Under the pieces are notes generated by a model, which saw only the letters and a program-made list of their open reading frames with translations, did not search any database and was not told the DNA's origin. DNA of 64,000 bases from Cupriavidus pinatubonensis (GTDB lineage: Bacteria; Pseudomonadota; Gammaproteobacteria; Burkholderiales; Burkholderiaceae). The position numbers were made by a program, and so were the translations under genes. Where the stretch lies: positions 3,596,001-3,660,000 of the forward strand of contig NZ_CP080767.1 in the NCBI RefSeq assembly GCF_019602855.1. The letters are read 5' to 3'. Within the stretch, counting starts at the first letter, position 1. Each line of letters opens with the position of its first letter. Positions 29,577 through 37,767 of the stretch are shown here, piece after piece.

Positions 29577-30797
29577 TTACAACAGGTCGTCGAGCAGATC
29601 CGGGCCGAACACTTCGCGGTGGATATGCCCGACCGGGACACCAGCGCTGATCAGCGCGTGCCGCTGCGCCTGCATGAACCCGAGCGGTCCGCACAGGTGG
29701 AAGTCGCCGTCGATAAACAGACGGTTGTCGGGCGCATCGAGCAGTGCGGCGACGGGCATGGTGCCCGCGTGGTCGTAGTCACGGCCCGCGACATCGGCGG
29801 CTTGCGGCTGTTCGTAGCTGATATGGGTACGCAGCTGCGGCAGGCGTTCCCTGGCCCAGGCCACGTCGGCACGATGGGCGTGGTGGCGGCCGTCGCGGGC
29901 CGCGTGGGCAAACAGAATCTCGCGCCTGGAGCCTTGTGCGGCCAACGTGCGCAGCACCGACAGCATCGGCGTGATGCCGATACCGGCCGACAGCAGCACG
30001 ATCGGGCGGTGGTTATCCAGGCGCGGCGCGAAGTCGCCGAACGGCGCGCTCACCGACAGTTCCGTGCCGGGCTGCGCGTTGGCATGCAGCCAGTTGGATA
30101 CTGCGCCGGCCGGCGTGGCGTGGTCGCCGTCCTCGCGCTTGACCGAGATTTGCCACGTCGGCAGGCCGCGCTCCGCAGACAGCGAGTACTGGCGCTGCTG
30201 GCGGTTGCCGTCATCGAGCGTGACTTCGACGCTGACGTACTGGCCCGGGCGGAAATCGCGCAGCGGCTGGCCGTCCACGGCCGACAGCGTCAGCGCGACC
30301 ACGGTGTCGCTCTGCACTTCGCGGCGGTCGACCCGTACGGCGATGCGTTCGCCGGCGGCCATGCCGGTGCTCTGGTACAGGCGCGCTTCGGCGGCGATCA
30401 ACTCGCCGGCCAGCAGCCAGTACGCTTCGTCCCAGGCGGCAATCAGATCGGGCGTGGCGGCTTCGCCGAGCACGGCGGAGATGGCGCCCAGCAGGTGCCG
30501 GCCGACGATCGGGTAATGCGCGGGCTTCAGGCCCACCGCTGCATGCTTGTGCACGATGCGTTCGACCACCGGCGCAAGCGCGTTGGCGTTGTCGATATTG
30601 GCGGCGTAGGCGAACACGGCGGAGGCGAGCGACTGCTGCTGCGAGCCGTTGGCCTGGTTGCCCATGTTGAACAGTTGGGTCAGTTCAGGGCGCGCCGCGA
30701 ACATCTCGCGGTAGAAATGGGTAGTGATGGCGAGGCCATGTTCACGCAGCACCGGTACGCTGGCATCAATGTAGGGGCGGGAAGCAGCAGACAACAT
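29577..30797 (-). CDS. hmp: flavohaemoglobin (nitric oxide dioxygenase)
   Basis: A 406-residue protein that converts NO and oxygen to nitrate. The N-terminal globin domain (1-140) contains HFYREMFAARPELTQLFNMG and the proximal haem histidine in VHKHAAVGLKPAHYPIVGRH. The reductase part has the FAD motif RQYSLSA near 205 and the NAD loop SAGIGITPMLSVL near 268. The length is normal (about 400). The nsrR gene lies 101 bases upstream on the same strand, and an NsrR-like inverted repeat sits 24 bases before the hmp start. Confidence 0.96.
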   Translation of the reverse strand: MLSAASRPYIDASVPVLREHGLAITTHFYREMFAARPELTQLFNMGNQANGSQQQSLASAVFAYAANIDNANALAPVVERIVHKHAAVGLKPAHYPIVGRHLLGAISAVLGEAATPDLIAAWDEAYWLLAGELIAAEARLYQSTGMAAGERIAVRVDRREVQSDTVVALTLSAVDGQPLRDFRPGQYVSVEVTLDDGNRQQRQYSLSAERGLPTWQISVKREDGDHATPAGAVSNWLHANAQPGTELSVSAPFGDFAPRLDNHRPIVLLSAGIGITPMLSVLRTLAAQGSRREILFAHAARDGRHHAHRADVAWARERLPQLRTHISYEQPQAADVAGRDYDHAGTMPVAALLDAPDNRLFIDGDFHLCGPLGFMQAQRHALISAGVPVGHIHREVFGPDLLDDLL

Positions 30798-30820
30798 CAG
30801 GTAAGGCTCCGTTTTAAATC

Positions 30821-30837
30821 ATGCAAACAAAATGCAT
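30821..30837 (-). promoter_or_regulatory. NsrR-like operator upstream of hmp
   Basis: An inverted repeat ATGCA-N7-TGCAT in the nsrR-hmp gap, embedded in AAACATGCATTTTGTTTGCA. It resembles the NsrR consensus AAGATGCATTTNAAATGCATCTT. NO-induced release of NsrR would derepress hmp. Confidence 0.65.
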
Positions 30838-30898
30838 GTTTTTACTCACAACAAAGCCGGCGCACGTAACGCCAGAACTGCGGCTCAAAGCGCGCCGT

Positions 30899-31351
30899 TC
30901 AAGCCGTACGCCGGCTCACAAAATCGCGATGCAGCCGGATGATCGACTCGGCAGTCTGGCTGCCGGTGACATCCGCCAGGGTGACAGTATCAAGCGAGCG
31001 ATAGAACGCCTGCTCCGCCTCGTCCAGCGCCCGGCGCAGCCGGCAGTTTCCCTTCAGGGCACATGGCGGGTCATCACAGTCGATGACCGGCTTGTGCCCT
31101 TCCAGTTCGCGCAGGATCGTCCCGATGGTCAGCTGGTCAGCCTGCGGCCCCAGTTCCAAGCCGCCGTGGCGGCCGCGCGTGGCCGTGATCCAGCCCAGCT
31201 TCGACAGGCGCGCTGCCACCTTCACCAGATGGTGATGGGAAACCTCGAACTGCTGGCCCACCTCGGCAATGGTGATAGGCCGGCTGCCGTCGGCGCGTGC
31301 CACGTACATCAGCAGCCGCAGTGCGTAGTCGGAAAAGCGGGTCAGTTGCAT
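30899..31351 (-). CDS. nsrR: NO-sensing Rrf2 family repressor NsrR
   Basis: A 150-residue Rrf2 regulator. The N-terminal winged helix is MQLTRFSDYALRLLMYVARA, and GQQFEVSHHHLVKVAARLSK is the recognition region. Three cysteines at 92, 97 and 103 (CDDPPCALKGNC) have the spacing of the NsrR iron-sulfur cluster ligands, which distinguishes it from IscR. It lies directly upstream of hmp on the same strand. It should repress hmp and probably itself until NO damages the cluster. It is divergent from gspG. Confidence 0.93.
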   Translation of the reverse strand: MQLTRFSDYALRLLMYVARADGSRPITIAEVGQQFEVSHHHLVKVAARLSKLGWITATRGRHGGLELGPQADQLTIGTILRELEGHKPVIDCDDPPCALKGNCRLRRALDEAEQAFYRSLDTVTLADVTGSQTAESIIRLHRDFVSRRTA

Positions 31352-31374
31352 CGTGGTGACATCTTAGATAAGCG

Positions 31375-31387
31375 GCATTTCAAATGC
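31375..31387 (-). promoter_or_regulatory. NsrR-like half-site palindrome upstream of nsrR
   Basis: GCATTT-C-AAATGC is a perfect 6-1-6 inverted repeat, 24-36 bases upstream of the nsrR start. It is the core of the NsrR consensus and suggests autoregulation. Confidence 0.62.
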
Positions 31388-31480
31388 AAGTTTTATTGTG
31401 CGGCGCGGAATCCCGTGACACAAATCAGACTCCGGGCCGCGAGAATTCCTCGCCACAAAAAACAGTCATAGGGTGGCGGT

Positions 31481-31486
31481 TATACT
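31481..31486 (+). promoter_or_regulatory. possible -10 element of the gspG operon
   Basis: TATACT lies 66 bases before the gspG start in the nsrR-gspG divergent region. No good -35 is found 16-18 bases upstream, so the promoter may be activator dependent or wrongly placed. Confidence 0.35.
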
Positions 31487-31551
31487 GATTGTCGAACGCC
31501 GGGCGCGTGGCCAGCGCGCGCCCCCGCCATCCAGCACGAGGTCCAGACACG

Positions 31552-32043
31552 ATGCGCCGATCCACATCCCTATTCGCCAGTACCCGCTCCACACGTTCGC
31601 CCCGCTCCCATGCCGATCGCACCAAGCGCGGCAGCCGCGGCTTTACCCTGATCGAAATCATGGTGGTGATCGTCATCCTGGGGGTGCTCGCGGCGTTGGT
31701 GGTGCCGAAGATCATGAGCCGCCCCGATGAGGCCCGTATCGTTGCCGCGCGCCAGGACATTTCGTCGATCATGCAGGCACTGAAGCTCTACCGGCTCGAC
31801 AACAGCCGCTATCCCACCACGGAACAAGGCCTCGCCGCGCTGGTGGCCAAGCCAACCACCGAGCCCGTGCCGAACAACTGGAAGGCCGGCGGCTATCTGG
31901 AAAAGCTGCCCAAGGACCCGTGGGGCCATCCGTACCAGTACCTGAACCCCGGCGTGCGCGGCGAGATCGACATCTTCAGCTTCGGCGCCGACGGCCAGGC
32001 CGGTGGCAACGGCAATGACGCCGACATCGGCAACTGGGAATAA
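31552..32043 (+). CDS. gspG: major pseudopilin GspG
   Basis: A 163-residue type II secretion major pseudopilin. The prepilin peptidase site is SRG|FTLIEIMVVIVILGVLAA, with Gly30 at -1 and Glu at +5. The C-terminal domain has DPWGHPYQYLNPG and FGADGQAGGNGNDADIGNWE, the calcium-binding end typical of GspG. The leader is long (30 residues) and basic. The ATG at 31552, preceded by a weak GAGG, is chosen; a TTG at 31489 would lengthen it further. It heads the run gspG-H-I-J-K. Confidence 0.96.
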   Translation: MRRSTSLFASTRSTRSPRSHADRTKRGSRGFTLIEIMVVIVILGVLAALVVPKIMSRPDEARIVAARQDISSIMQALKLYRLDNSRYPTTEQGLAALVAKPTTEPVPNNWKAGGYLEKLPKDPWGHPYQYLNPGVRGEIDIFSFGADGQAGGNGNDADIGNWE

Positions 32044-32058
32044 CGCCGTACCGGCAAC

Positions 32059-32559
32059 ATGAAACCGGCCCCGCGCCGCCGCGCCGCCGCTTGCCGGCCC
32101 CGGGGCTTCACCCTGCTCGAACTGCTGGTGGTCATGGTGATCGCCGGCATTGTCATTTCGCTGGTCGCGGTCAACGCGTCGCCCAATGAGCGCGGACGCC
32201 TGCTCGACGACGGCCAGCGCATCGCGCGGCTGTTCGAGCTGGCGCAGGAAGAAGCCCAGCTCGGCGCGCGCCCGATCGCCTGGGAAGGCAGCCCCGGCGG
32301 CTGGCGCTTCCTCGAATCCACGCCGAATGGCTGGGTCCCCCTGCGTACCGATGTGTTCGCGCCAGGCCACTGGCGCCTGCAGCCGGACCAGGTGATCGTC
32401 GCCGAAGGTGGCCGCAACGCCGGTACGGGCGGCCCGCCGCGCCTCGTCTTCGGGCGCGAACTGATCGACGGTCCGCAGCGGGTGATACTGGTGCGCGGCG
32501 ACATCCGCGTCGATATCGCCGGCGACGGCGGCGGCCGCTACTTCGCCAGCACGCCATGA
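32059..32559 (+). CDS. gspH: minor pseudopilin GspH
   Basis: A 166-residue pseudopilin with cleavage site CRPRG|FTLLELLVVMVIAGIV after Gly16, followed by a soluble domain with GRLLDDGQRIARLFELAQEE, the GspH/FimT pattern. It starts 15 bases after gspG and overlaps gspI by 4 bases. Confidence 0.94.
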   Translation: MKPAPRRRAAACRPRGFTLLELLVVMVIAGIVISLVAVNASPNERGRLLDDGQRIARLFELAQEEAQLGARPIAWEGSPGGWRFLESTPNGWVPLRTDVFAPGHWRLQPDQVIVAEGGRNAGTGGPPRLVFGRELIDGPQRVILVRGDIRVDIAGDGGGRYFASTP

Positions 32560-32960
32560 TCGCGCGCGCGCATCGCCGCCGTCAGAGGCACGGCTTCACG
32601 CTCATTGAAGTGCTGGTGGCGCTGACAATCCTGGCCGTGGCGCTGACGGCCGCCATGCGGGCCATGGGCAGCATGGTCGATGCCAGCGCGTCATTGCAGG
32701 CGCGCATGCTGGCCGAGTTCAGCGCCGAAAACCACCTGGCCACGCTGCGCCTGTCCAAGACCTGGCCCGAGCCCGGCGTGAGCGGCTATGACTGCCCGCA
32801 GGGCGGCACCCCGCTCTATTGCGAGCAGAGTGTCTCCGGCACGCCCAATCCGGCGTTCCGGCGCGTGGAGATCGCGGTCTATCCGTCCGCCGCCGACCGC
32901 TCCGTGCGTCTGGCGTGGCTTGTCACCATCATTCCCAATGAAACGCGCAACCTGCTCTGA
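32556..32960 (+). CDS. gspI: minor pseudopilin GspI
   Basis: A 134-residue pseudopilin with site RHG|FTLIEVLVALTILAVALT after Gly13 and a small C-terminal domain with KTWPEPGVSGYDCPQGG. GspI forms the pseudopilus tip with GspJ and GspK. It overlaps gspH by 4 bases (ATGA) and gspJ by 23. Confidence 0.94.
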   Translation: MIARAHRRRQRHGFTLIEVLVALTILAVALTAAMRAMGSMVDASASLQARMLAEFSAENHLATLRLSKTWPEPGVSGYDCPQGGTPLYCEQSVSGTPNPAFRRVEIAVYPSAADRSVRLAWLVTIIPNETRNLL

Positions 32961-33636
32961 TCGCCGCACGACTCGGCGCGGCTTCACGCTGCTGGAAATG
33001 CTCGTGGCCATTACGCTGCTGGCGGTCATGGCCGTGATCGGCTGGCGCGCACTCGACAGCATGACGCGCAGCCGCGAACGCCTGACCGACCACGACGCCA
33101 GGCTGGATGCGCTGAAGGTGCTCTACGGGCAGTTCCAGTCCGACTGCGAACACCTGTCCGACCCCGGCCTGCTCCAGGCCAGCCCGGTCGAAGTCGCGCC
33201 CGGCCAGGTTTTGATGGTGCGCGACCGCCGCGAAGAGAACCAGCCGCCGATGTGGCAGGCGCTGAGCTACCGGCTGGAGGGCAACGCGCTGGTACGCCTG
33301 GCAGCGCCGCCGGTGGACAGCCGCGCCGCCGTGCAGTCCGCCCTGCTCTCGCTGCGCCAGGCTGGCCGCCAGAACAATGTGCAGGCCCGTCAGGTACTTG
33401 GCGATGTGGACAGTCTCGGCGCGCGAGTATGGATCGATCCGGCGGGTTGGCTGGCGGACAACGGGCGCATCCGCGGCGCGCTGTTCAATCCGACCGGTGC
33501 CAGTGCCGTGGCGGCGACCGCTACGACCAGCACGGCCAGCGTCGTCGTTCGCGCCGTCGAGTTGTCCATCCAGGCCCGCATGGGCGACGGCGATGCGCCG
33601 CGCGATTTCCGCAAGATCTGCATGACCGGGCTGTGA
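32938..33636 (+). CDS. gspJ: minor pseudopilin GspJ
   Basis: A 232-residue pseudopilin with site RRG|FTLLEMLVAITLLAVMAV after Gly15, then ALDSMTRSRERLTDHDARLD, typical of GspJ. The ATG at 32938 lies inside the end of gspI (23-base overlap), consistent with coupled translation. Its frame continues far upstream inside gspI but without a family-like start. Confidence 0.94.
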   Translation: MKRATCSDRRTTRRGFTLLEMLVAITLLAVMAVIGWRALDSMTRSRERLTDHDARLDALKVLYGQFQSDCEHLSDPGLLQASPVEVAPGQVLMVRDRREENQPPMWQALSYRLEGNALVRLAAPPVDSRAAVQSALLSLRQAGRQNNVQARQVLGDVDSLGARVWIDPAGWLADNGRIRGALFNPTGASAVAATATTSTASVVVRAVELSIQARMGDGDAPRDFRKICMTGL

Positions 33637-33638
33637 AC

Positions 33639-34652
33639 ATGCGCCGACGCCTCCCGCCCCTGTCCCGACGCCGCATGCGTGGCGCCGCCGTGGTCACGGC
33701 GCTGCTGATGGTCACGCTCGCCGTGGTCATTGTCTCCGGCATGCTGTGGCGCCAGCAGGTGCAGATCCGATCGATCGAGAACCAGCGGCTGCTCGCTCAG
33801 GCCACGTGGATCGAGCGCGCGGCCGTGGACTGGGCCCGGCTCATCCTGCGCGACGACCAGCGCCGCACCAGCGTCGACGAACTGGGCGAGCCGTGGGCCG
33901 TGCCGATCGCAGAGACGCGCCTGTCGGATTTCCTGGGCGCCGCGCTGCGCACCGACCAGGCCGGCGAGACATCGTTCCTGTCGGGCCGCATCCTGGACGC
34001 GCAGGCGCGCTTCAACCTGACCAACCTGGTGCTGTGGACGGCCACGCCGACGCAGGGCCGCGCCGCCACGGTCGATCCGGCCGCGCTGGCAGCATACCGC
34101 CGCCTGCTGCAAACCGTGGGCCTGAATCCGTCGCTGGCCGAGACCACGGGACGCTTCGTGCTGCGCGCCGCGCAAGGCGGCTCTGACGGCCAGCCGGCGC
34201 CGCGCCCGCCGGACAGCGCCCAGAGCCTGCTGGCGATCCCGGGCTACACGCCCGAGATGGTCACGGCGCTGGAACCGTTCATCATCGTGCTGCCGGAGCG
34301 CACCGTGGTCAACGCCAATACGGCCGAGCCCGAGGTCCTGTCCGCCGTCATCACCAACCTGGCCCTGGTCCGCGCGCGCGAACTGGTGCGCGAACGCGAT
34401 CGCGCGTACTTCAACAATGTCGGCGACCTGCAGACCAAGCTGGGCAGCGTCGCGCCGCAGGCCGACACCAGCAACCTGTCCTCCATGCTGGACGTCCGCT
34501 CCCACTATTTCCTGATTTATGGCCTGGTGCGCCATGAGCGCGCCAGCCGCCTCCAGGTATCGCTGGTTTACCGGGGCGAGGTGCTGGGTAACACCAACAC
34601 CACTCGTGTGCTGTGGATCCACGACACGGACCGGCTTCCCGACATGCGATGA
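33639..34652 (+). CDS. gspK: minor pseudopilin GspK
   Basis: A 337-residue tip pseudopilin. After the basic leader ending RRRMRG (Gly15), the mature hydrophobic helix AAVVTALLMVTLAVVIVSG lacks Glu at +5, as usual for GspK. The large alpha domain contains NLTNLV and helix-hairpin-helix-like SAM segments (LLAIPGYTPEMVTALEPF, VNANTAEPEVLSAVI). It starts 2 bases after gspJ. A 257-base gap separates it from gspL. Confidence 0.94.
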   Translation: MRRRLPPLSRRRMRGAAVVTALLMVTLAVVIVSGMLWRQQVQIRSIENQRLLAQATWIERAAVDWARLILRDDQRRTSVDELGEPWAVPIAETRLSDFLGAALRTDQAGETSFLSGRILDAQARFNLTNLVLWTATPTQGRAATVDPAALAAYRRLLQTVGLNPSLAETTGRFVLRAAQGGSDGQPAPRPPDSAQSLLAIPGYTPEMVTALEPFIIVLPERTVVNANTAEPEVLSAVITNLALVRARELVRERDRAYFNNVGDLQTKLGSVAPQADTSNLSSMLDVRSHYFLIYGLVRHERASRLQVSLVYRGEVLGNTNTTRVLWIHDTDRLPDMR

Positions 34653-34909
34653 GCCATAGCGCAGATTTGCGTGCGCTGCGGCACGCTGCTTCCACCCTTG
34701 CGGGCCCGGCTACCGGGGGAGAATGCTATTGACGCGGTTTAGTCACACAGGCAAGGTATGCTGCGGCGCTGCCGCAACCGTGGCGCCATGCCGAGCGGCG
34801 CCTCCCTGCCCGTCCGTGTCCGCAGCCGGCACCTCCGCGCCCCGGCCATTCCGCTGCCCCGGCAATCCGCCCCCAGCACAGGCTCCACTGACGTCAAAGC
34901 TAGGAAACC
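34653..34909 (+). other. unusual 257-base gap inside the gsp run
   Basis: All other neighbours in gspG-F are overlapping or within 35 bases. This gap contains TTGACG at about 34729 and TATGCT about 22 bases later, too far apart for a standard promoter. A short open frame across it (34723-34953) overlaps gspL and has no protein-like composition. It may hold an internal promoter for gspLMNDEF. Confidence 0.45.
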
Positions 34910-36310
34910 TTGAGTACCACCCTGTACGTTCGCCTGCCGCATCGGCCGCATGACCAACCGCAACCATGGCATTTCGGTGCCCTGCCGTTCGCGCTGGTAC
35001 GCGACGCTGGCATGCCGGCTGCCCGCCGCTCCGACGCCGCGCAGGCGCCGGAAGTGTTGCGCGAAGGCCACGCCCAGATCGGCGCGATGCCGCCCGCCGA
35101 GCGCCTGGTGCTGATCCTTGCCGCCAGTGACGTACTGCTCACCACGGCCACCGTGCCGCCGCTGCCGCCGGCGCGGCTGAAACAGGCACTGCCCAATCTG
35201 GTGGAAGACGCCCTGGCCACCGACGCGCAGCCCTGCCACATTGGCGTGGGCCCGGCGCTCGACGGCGAGGCGGCTCGGCCGGCACGCGGCCCGCGACGCC
35301 GCCTGCTGATGGTGGCCGACCGCGCCTGGCTGCGCGCGGTGCTAGACGCGTTTGCCGAACACCGCCACCGCCGGCGCCATATCCTTCCCGCTCAGATGTG
35401 CCTGCCGCTGGCCGTCCCGGCCGCTCTGGCTGAGGCCACCGATGGCGACAACGCCGCGGCGCAACCCGCCACGCTGGTTGTAGAGGCCGCGGCCACTTCG
35501 CTGGTACAGGCCGAAGGCATGGTCGAACCGACGCTGGCGCCTGAGGCGGCGCCAGCCAGCAGCCAATGGCAACTCACGGTGCGCACCGGCCGCCATGAAG
35601 GCTATGGCCTGCTGCTGGGCACCGATGCGCTTGCCGCCTGGCAGGCGCTGGCGCCGGAAGGCTTGTGGCACGGCGACGCCAACGCCATGGCCAACGCGCC
35701 AGTGCCTGCACTGCGACAGGCCAACGCGGCCGACTGGCGCATGTGGATCGCCGGCGCGCAAGGCTGCCTGCAGGAATCCGGCCTCGATCTCGCCCAGTTT
35801 GAATTTGCCCAGGGGCGTGCCGACCGCTGGAACTTGCTGGCGTGGCGCCTGCCGCTTGCGCTGGCTGCCGGCATCGTGCTGGTCCAGCTTCTTGGCATGA
35901 ACATCCACTGGCTGATGCTGCACCGTGAACAGCAGCGCCTGGAAGCCGCGCAGCTGCAGACGCTGCACACCGCGTTTCCGCAGATCCAGACCGTGCTCGA
36001 TGCCCCGCTGCAGATGCGCCGCCAGGTGGAACAGCTGCGACTGGCCAGCGGGCGCAGCACGCCTGACGATTTCCTGCCGCTGGCCGACCGCTTTGCGCAG
36101 GCTGCGCGCCAGTTGCCGCCCGATGGCCTGCAGGCGCTCGAGTACCGCAGCCGCACGCTCGTAGCCACCCTCAAGCCCGGCACCGATACCGCCGCGCTGC
36201 GCGGCGCCGTGCGCCAGGCCGGCCTGCAGATGGAAGAAGACAAGACGGCGGATGCCTCGCGCACCGTCGGTCCGGCCGGCTCGCGCTGGGTCATCAAGCC
36301 AGGCCTGTGA
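34910..36310 (+). CDS. gspL: type II secretion platform protein GspL
   Basis: A 466-residue bitopic protein. The N-terminal 300 residues are the cytoplasmic actin-like domain that binds GspE, with VLILAASDVLLTTATVPPLP and LKQALPNLVEDALATDAQPC. A membrane segment LPLALAAGIVLVQLLGMNIH lies near 312-331, followed by a periplasmic ferredoxin-like domain. It starts with TTG at 34910, with AGGAAA 4-9 bases upstream. Its stop overlaps gspM by 4 bases. Confidence 0.92.
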   Translation: MSTTLYVRLPHRPHDQPQPWHFGALPFALVRDAGMPAARRSDAAQAPEVLREGHAQIGAMPPAERLVLILAASDVLLTTATVPPLPPARLKQALPNLVEDALATDAQPCHIGVGPALDGEAARPARGPRRRLLMVADRAWLRAVLDAFAEHRHRRRHILPAQMCLPLAVPAALAEATDGDNAAAQPATLVVEAAATSLVQAEGMVEPTLAPEAAPASSQWQLTVRTGRHEGYGLLLGTDALAAWQALAPEGLWHGDANAMANAPVPALRQANAADWRMWIAGAQGCLQESGLDLAQFEFAQGRADRWNLLAWRLPLALAAGIVLVQLLGMNIHWLMLHREQQRLEAAQLQTLHTAFPQIQTVLDAPLQMRRQVEQLRLASGRSTPDDFLPLADRFAQAARQLPPDGLQALEYRSRTLVATLKPGTDTAALRGAVRQAGLQMEEDKTADASRTVGPAGSRWVIKPGL

Positions 36311-36927
36311 ACCGAATCATGAGTCCGAGCAAAGACAACCTCCGCACCCAGACGCCGCACGCTGCCGCGGCGTCTGGCCGCCCTTCGGCCCGCACAACGC
36401 TGGCGCGCTTCAAGCCGCGCGTGCCGCAAGTCTGGCGCGAGCAGTTCGACGCCTTCTGGTCGGCGCGCAACCCGCGCGAGCAGGCCATTCTCGGTGGCGG
36501 CGCTGTGGTGCTAGGACTGGTGCTGGTCTACACCGTGCTGTGGGAGCCTGCCGCCGATGGCCGCGCGCGGCTGTCGCGCAGCCTGCCTGGAATGCGCGCG
36601 GACCTGGCAGAAATGGAAACCCTGGCGCAGGAAGCCCGTGGCCTGAACGCGAGCCCGGCACCCGCACTGCGCGGCGACGCACTGACGCAAGCGTTGCAGG
36701 AGAGCCTGGGCAAGTACGGCCTGAAGGCAACGCGACTGGCCGCCGGCGCCGACAACAGCGTGCAGGTGCAGCTAGACAAGGCGCCGTTCGGCGCGGTCGC
36801 GGGCTGGCTGCAGGACGTGCGCCAGCAGCAGCGCCTGAAGATCACGGACGCGCGCATCGTCTACGTAGGCGCCACCGCGCTGGTCAACGTCAGCGCGACC
36901 CTGCAGGGTCCGGGTGGCCGCAGCTGA
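36307..36927 (+). CDS. gspM: type II secretion platform protein GspM
   Basis: A 206-residue protein with a basic cytoplasmic start, a membrane helix AILGGGAVVLGLVLVYTVLW (near 60-79) and a periplasmic domain. GspM pairs with GspL. The GTG at 36307 overlaps the gspL stop (GTGA); an ATG at 36319 would remove four residues. The stop overlaps the gspN start by one base. Confidence 0.9.
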   Translation: MNRIMSPSKDNLRTQTPHAAAASGRPSARTTLARFKPRVPQVWREQFDAFWSARNPREQAILGGGAVVLGLVLVYTVLWEPAADGRARLSRSLPGMRADLAEMETLAQEARGLNASPAPALRGDALTQALQESLGKYGLKATRLAAGADNSVQVQLDKAPFGAVAGWLQDVRQQQRLKITDARIVYVGATALVNVSATLQGPGGRS

Positions 36928-37733
36928 TGGTACGGCTGGAGTCGCTGCGGCTGCCCCGACGCAAGCTGCGCCGCCCGGCAGGCTGGCGCCGCGCCGGCTG
37001 GCTGCTGCTGGGCCTGGCCACGGCCGGCATTACCGTGCTGGCCATGCTGCCGGCCGCATGGATCGCCGACACGGTGGCGGCCCGCACGCAGCGGCGCGTG
37101 CTGCTGGCCGATGCCGCGGGCTCGCTGTGGCACGGCAGCGCCACGCTGGCGCTGTCGGCCGGCGCGGGCAGCCAGACCGCGACGGTGCTGCCGGGCCGGC
37201 TGCAATGGTCCGTGGCTTTCTGGCCGTTGCTGACCGGCTCCGCACGCATGGTGCTCACGCATACGGAGGCCATGCCGGCGCCGGTCGGGCTGACCGTCAC
37301 GCCGGGCGGCTGGACCGCGCAGGCGGGCGCCATCCGGCTGCCGGCCGCGCTGCTCGAAGGCGTGGGCGCGCCGTTCAACACGCTGCGCCCGGACGGCCTC
37401 ATGCGCGCGGACTGGTCGGCGTTGCAGGGTAAATTTGCGGGCGGGCTGCTGTACGGGCATATCACGCTGCGCATCGAACAAGTGTCGTCGGCGGTAAGCC
37501 GCCTGCGTCCGCTGGGCAGCTACCGTGCCGAGATCGACTGGAACGGCGCCGATGGCAAGCTCGCGCTGAGCACCATCGCCGGGCCGCTGCATCTTGATGG
37601 CAGCGGCACGCTGGGCCGGCAGGCGCGCTTCGAGGGCACAGCCAATGCCGAGCCCGAAGCCGCTACCCAGCTGGTCAGCCTGCTGAGCCTGCTGGGACGA
37701 CGAGAGAACAATGTGACAAGGCTGCGCTTCTGA
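36927..37733 (+). CDS. gspN: type II secretion system protein GspN
   Basis: A 268-residue protein with a basic start and one membrane helix (AGWLLLGLATAGITVLAMLP near 23-42), then a periplasmic domain containing AGSLWHGSATLAL and GRLQWSVAFWPLLTG, the GspN pattern. GspN is present only in some type II systems. The ATG at 36927 shares a base with the gspM stop. Confidence 0.9.
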   Translation: MVRLESLRLPRRKLRRPAGWRRAGWLLLGLATAGITVLAMLPAAWIADTVAARTQRRVLLADAAGSLWHGSATLALSAGAGSQTATVLPGRLQWSVAFWPLLTGSARMVLTHTEAMPAPVGLTVTPGGWTAQAGAIRLPAALLEGVGAPFNTLRPDGLMRADWSALQGKFAGGLLYGHITLRIEQVSSAVSRLRPLGSYRAEIDWNGADGKLALSTIAGPLHLDGSGTLGRQARFEGTANAEPEAATQLVSLLSLLGRRENNVTRLRF

Positions 37734-37767
37734 GCCAGGCAGCGCCAGGAGCCGACCGGAACCAAAC

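Noticed and set aside
34723..34953. 76-codon frame across the gspK-gspL gap
   Set aside because: Pro/Ala/Cys-rich without structure, and it overlaps the gspL start in another frame.
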